Source of the DNA: Pedobacter cryoconitis
Lineage (GTDB): Bacteria; Bacteroidota; Bacteroidia; Sphingobacteriales; Sphingobacteriaceae
DNA: 64,000 nucleotides
Assembly (NCBI RefSeq): GCF_001590605.1
Contig: NZ_CP014504.1
Location: 5,642,001-5,706,000, forward strand
Direction: 5' to 3'
Shown here one piece after another: positions 62,430 to 64,000 of this stretch (its first letter is position 1; every line of letters begins with the position of its first letter). A program made the translations under genes and the position numbers. The notes under the pieces were generated by a model. The model ran no database searches. It was not told the origin of the DNA and saw only the letters and a list, made by a program, of their open reading frames with translations.

Positions 62430-64000
62430 ATGATGCAAATCAAATCTTTAGCCGAGTACGAGGAAACCTATAAGTTCAGTGTCGAGCATCCAGAAGAATT
62501 CTGGGCTGGAATAGCAGAAAAATTTCTATGGAAAAAGAAATGGGATAAAGTCTTATCCTGGAATTTCACTGACCCACAGATCAAATGGTTTGAAGGTGCG
62601 AAGTTGAATATTACTGAAAACTGCCTTGACCGTCACCTGGAGAAAAGTGGTGACAAACCTGCGATTATCTGGGAGTCGAACGACCCTGAAAAACCAAGTG
62701 TGACGCTGACGTATAAGATTCTTCATGAACAAGTATGCCGGTTTGCTAACGTGCTAAAGAAAAATGGTGTAAAAAAAGGTGACCGTATTTGTATTTATAT
62801 GCCGATGGTGCCAGAACTTGCTATTGCAGTACTGGCCTGTGCACGTATCGGAGCAGTCCACTCTGTTATATTCGGTGGGTTTTCTGCTAAATCAATAGCT
62901 GACAGAATCAATGATTCAGCTTGTAAACTGGTTATTACTGCAGATGGCTCTTTCCGTGGAAGTAAACAAATTCAGCTGAAAGAGGTTATTGATGACGCTT
63001 TAATCGGATGTCCGACAGTAGAGAAAGTGATTGTCCTTACCCACACACGTACTCCTGTTTCGATGCTGAAAGGCCGTGATTTATGGTTTGAAGATGAGAT
63101 TAAATTGGTAGATACTATTTGTCCTGCCGAAGAAATGGACGCAGAAGACATGTTGTTTATCTTATATACTTCAGGGTCTACCGGAAAGCCAAAAGGTGTA
63201 GTACATACCGTAGGGGGCTACATGGTTTATGCAGGGTACACTTTTGCCAACGCATTTAATTACCAGCCAGACGAAGTATTTTTCTGTACTGCCGATATCG
63301 GCTGGATTACCGGACACTCTTATATTGTTTATGGTCCGCTTTCACAAGGTGCAACGACTTTGATATTTGAAGGGATTCCTACTTATCCTACACCATCAAG
63401 ATTGTGGGAAGTCGTAGAAAAACATAAAGTTAATATCCTCTATACTGCTCCGACTGCCATCCGTTCATTAATGAGTTTCGGCAAAGAACCTTTAGAAGGA
63501 ATAGACATGAGCAGCCTGAGGGTTTTGGGCTCAGTAGGAGAGCCTATCAATGAAGAAGCATGGCACTGGTTTGATGAAGAGGTCGGTCATAAAAACTGCC
63601 CTATCGTAGATACCTGGTGGCAAACTGAAACTGGTGGATTAATGATTTCTCCAATTGCTTTTGTAACCCCATTAAAGCCGGCTTGTGCAACGCTGCCTTT
63701 ACCAGGAATTCAGCCCCTGCTGGTTGATGAAAATGGAAAAGAGATTGAAGGGAACGGCGTGAATGGTAATCTTTGTATTAAATTCCCGTGGCCAGGTATA
63801 TTGCGTACTACTTATGGTGATCATGAAAGATGTAAACAGACTTATTTCTCGACCTATCCGAACCTTTATTTCACAGGTGATGGCTGTATGCGCGATGAAG
63901 ATGGGTATTATAAAATCACTGGAAGGGTAGATGATGTCATCAATGTTTCAGGACATAGAATTGGTACGGCCGAAGTAGAGAATGCAATCAATATGCATGC
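62430..64000 (+). CDS. acs: acetate--CoA ligase (acetyl-CoA synthetase), 3' end beyond right edge
   Basis: The frame from ATG 62430 (or the next codon, also ATG) runs to the window edge, about 523 residues of a usual 630-650. It makes acetyl-CoA from acetate, ATP and CoA. Motifs seen: the N-terminal PEEFWAGIAEKFLWKKKWDK, the phosphate loop LYTSGSTGKPKGVVHT (about 248-263), VDTWWQTETGG (about 405-415) and GDGCMRDEDGYYKITGRVDD near 485-505. The missing part would include the acetylated Lys motif. The start is set by the well-conserved N-terminal segment. Confidence 0.96.
   Translation, partial: MMQIKSLAEYEETYKFSVEHPEEFWAGIAEKFLWKKKWDKVLSWNFTDPQIKWFEGAKLNITENCLDRHLEKSGDKPAIIWESNDPEKPSVTLTYKILHEQVCRFANVLKKNGVKKGDRICIYMPMVPELAIAVLACARIGAVHSVIFGGFSAKSIADRINDSACKLVITADGSFRGSKQIQLKEVIDDALIGCPTVEKVIVLTHTRTPVSMLKGRDLWFEDEIKLVDTICPAEEMDAEDMLFILYTSGSTGKPKGVVHTVGGYMVYAGYTFANAFNYQPDEVFFCTADIGWITGHSYIVYGPLSQGATTLIFEGIPTYPTPSRLWEVVEKHKVNILYTAPTAIRSLMSFGKEPLEGIDMSSLRVLGSVGEPINEEAWHWFDEEVGHKNCPIVDTWWQTETGGLMISPIAFVTPLKPACATLPLPGIQPLLVDENGKEIEGNGVNGNLCIKFPWPGILRTTYGDHERCKQTYFSTYPNLYFTGDGCMRDEDGYYKITGRVDDVINVSGHRIGTAEVENAINMH

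Overview
The window comes from a member of the Bacteroidota, most likely the Sphingobacteriaceae and close to Pedobacter. This rests on the FecI/FecR-SusC/SusD locus, small genes typical of the phylum (DUF3098 beside ftsX, DUF4295 beside rpmG, DUF5683 in a parAB-dapB-lepB operon), bacillithiol synthesis (bshC), AT-rich intergenic DNA and several exact matches to the Bacteroidota -7 promoter element TAnnTTTG. The species is inferred from gene content, not from a search.

Layout. 1-2.8 kb: the start of a minus-strand SMC-type operon (kleisin, MksE-like subunit, SMC-like ATPase) of the MksBEF/Wadjet kind, cut by the left edge. 3.0-13.3 kb: a cell-surface-signalling nutrient-uptake locus: ECF sigma factor, FecR anti-sigma factor, SusC with an STN signalling domain, SusD, a DUF4843 lipoprotein, a PKD-like lipoprotein and a TlpA-like thioredoxin. 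13.3-16.6 kb: an AT-rich, gene-poor accessory stretch with a gene remnant, palindromes, a VOC protein and an orphan HEPN-domain protein, ending at a tRNA-Met gene whose 3' end faces it. 16.8-32.5 kb: core genes (START-like protein, LptF/LptG permease, ribBA, TamB-like protein, tsaD, recA, nth, an ECF sigma factor, uvrA, a LysE exporter).

32.5-33.6 kb: a decayed, repeat-rich stretch with a 35-bp-stem hairpin built from 11-bp repeats and three blocks of degenerate 12-bp units that would encode S-x-P-x tetrapeptides. 33.6-43.4 kb (minus strand): an S41 protease, a DUF2157-like membrane protein, a CPA2 antiporter, then ribF-yitT-truB-uppP-DUF3098-ftsX in tight succession. 43.6-51.8 kb: leuS, a TonB-dependent-receptor-like barrel, a peptide-type ABC substrate-binding lipoprotein, a small unassigned protein and an FMN reductase. 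52.0-56.3 kb: parA-parB-DUF5683-dapB-lepB. 56.4-62.1 kb (minus strand): Ldh-type dehydrogenase, bshC, rimO, ftsY, DUF4295, rpmG, rpmB. The right edge cuts an acetyl-CoA synthetase.

The most unusual parts are the left-edge SMC operon with its TTG start overlapping a small upstream ORF, the tRNA-proximal accessory stretch with the HEPN protein, the repeat-rich 32.5-33.6 kb region, and the TamB gene, whose membrane anchor lies upstream of any standard start codon. I did not find a clearly complete new system. Long, near-perfect hairpins close several gene pairs and are probably bidirectional terminators.
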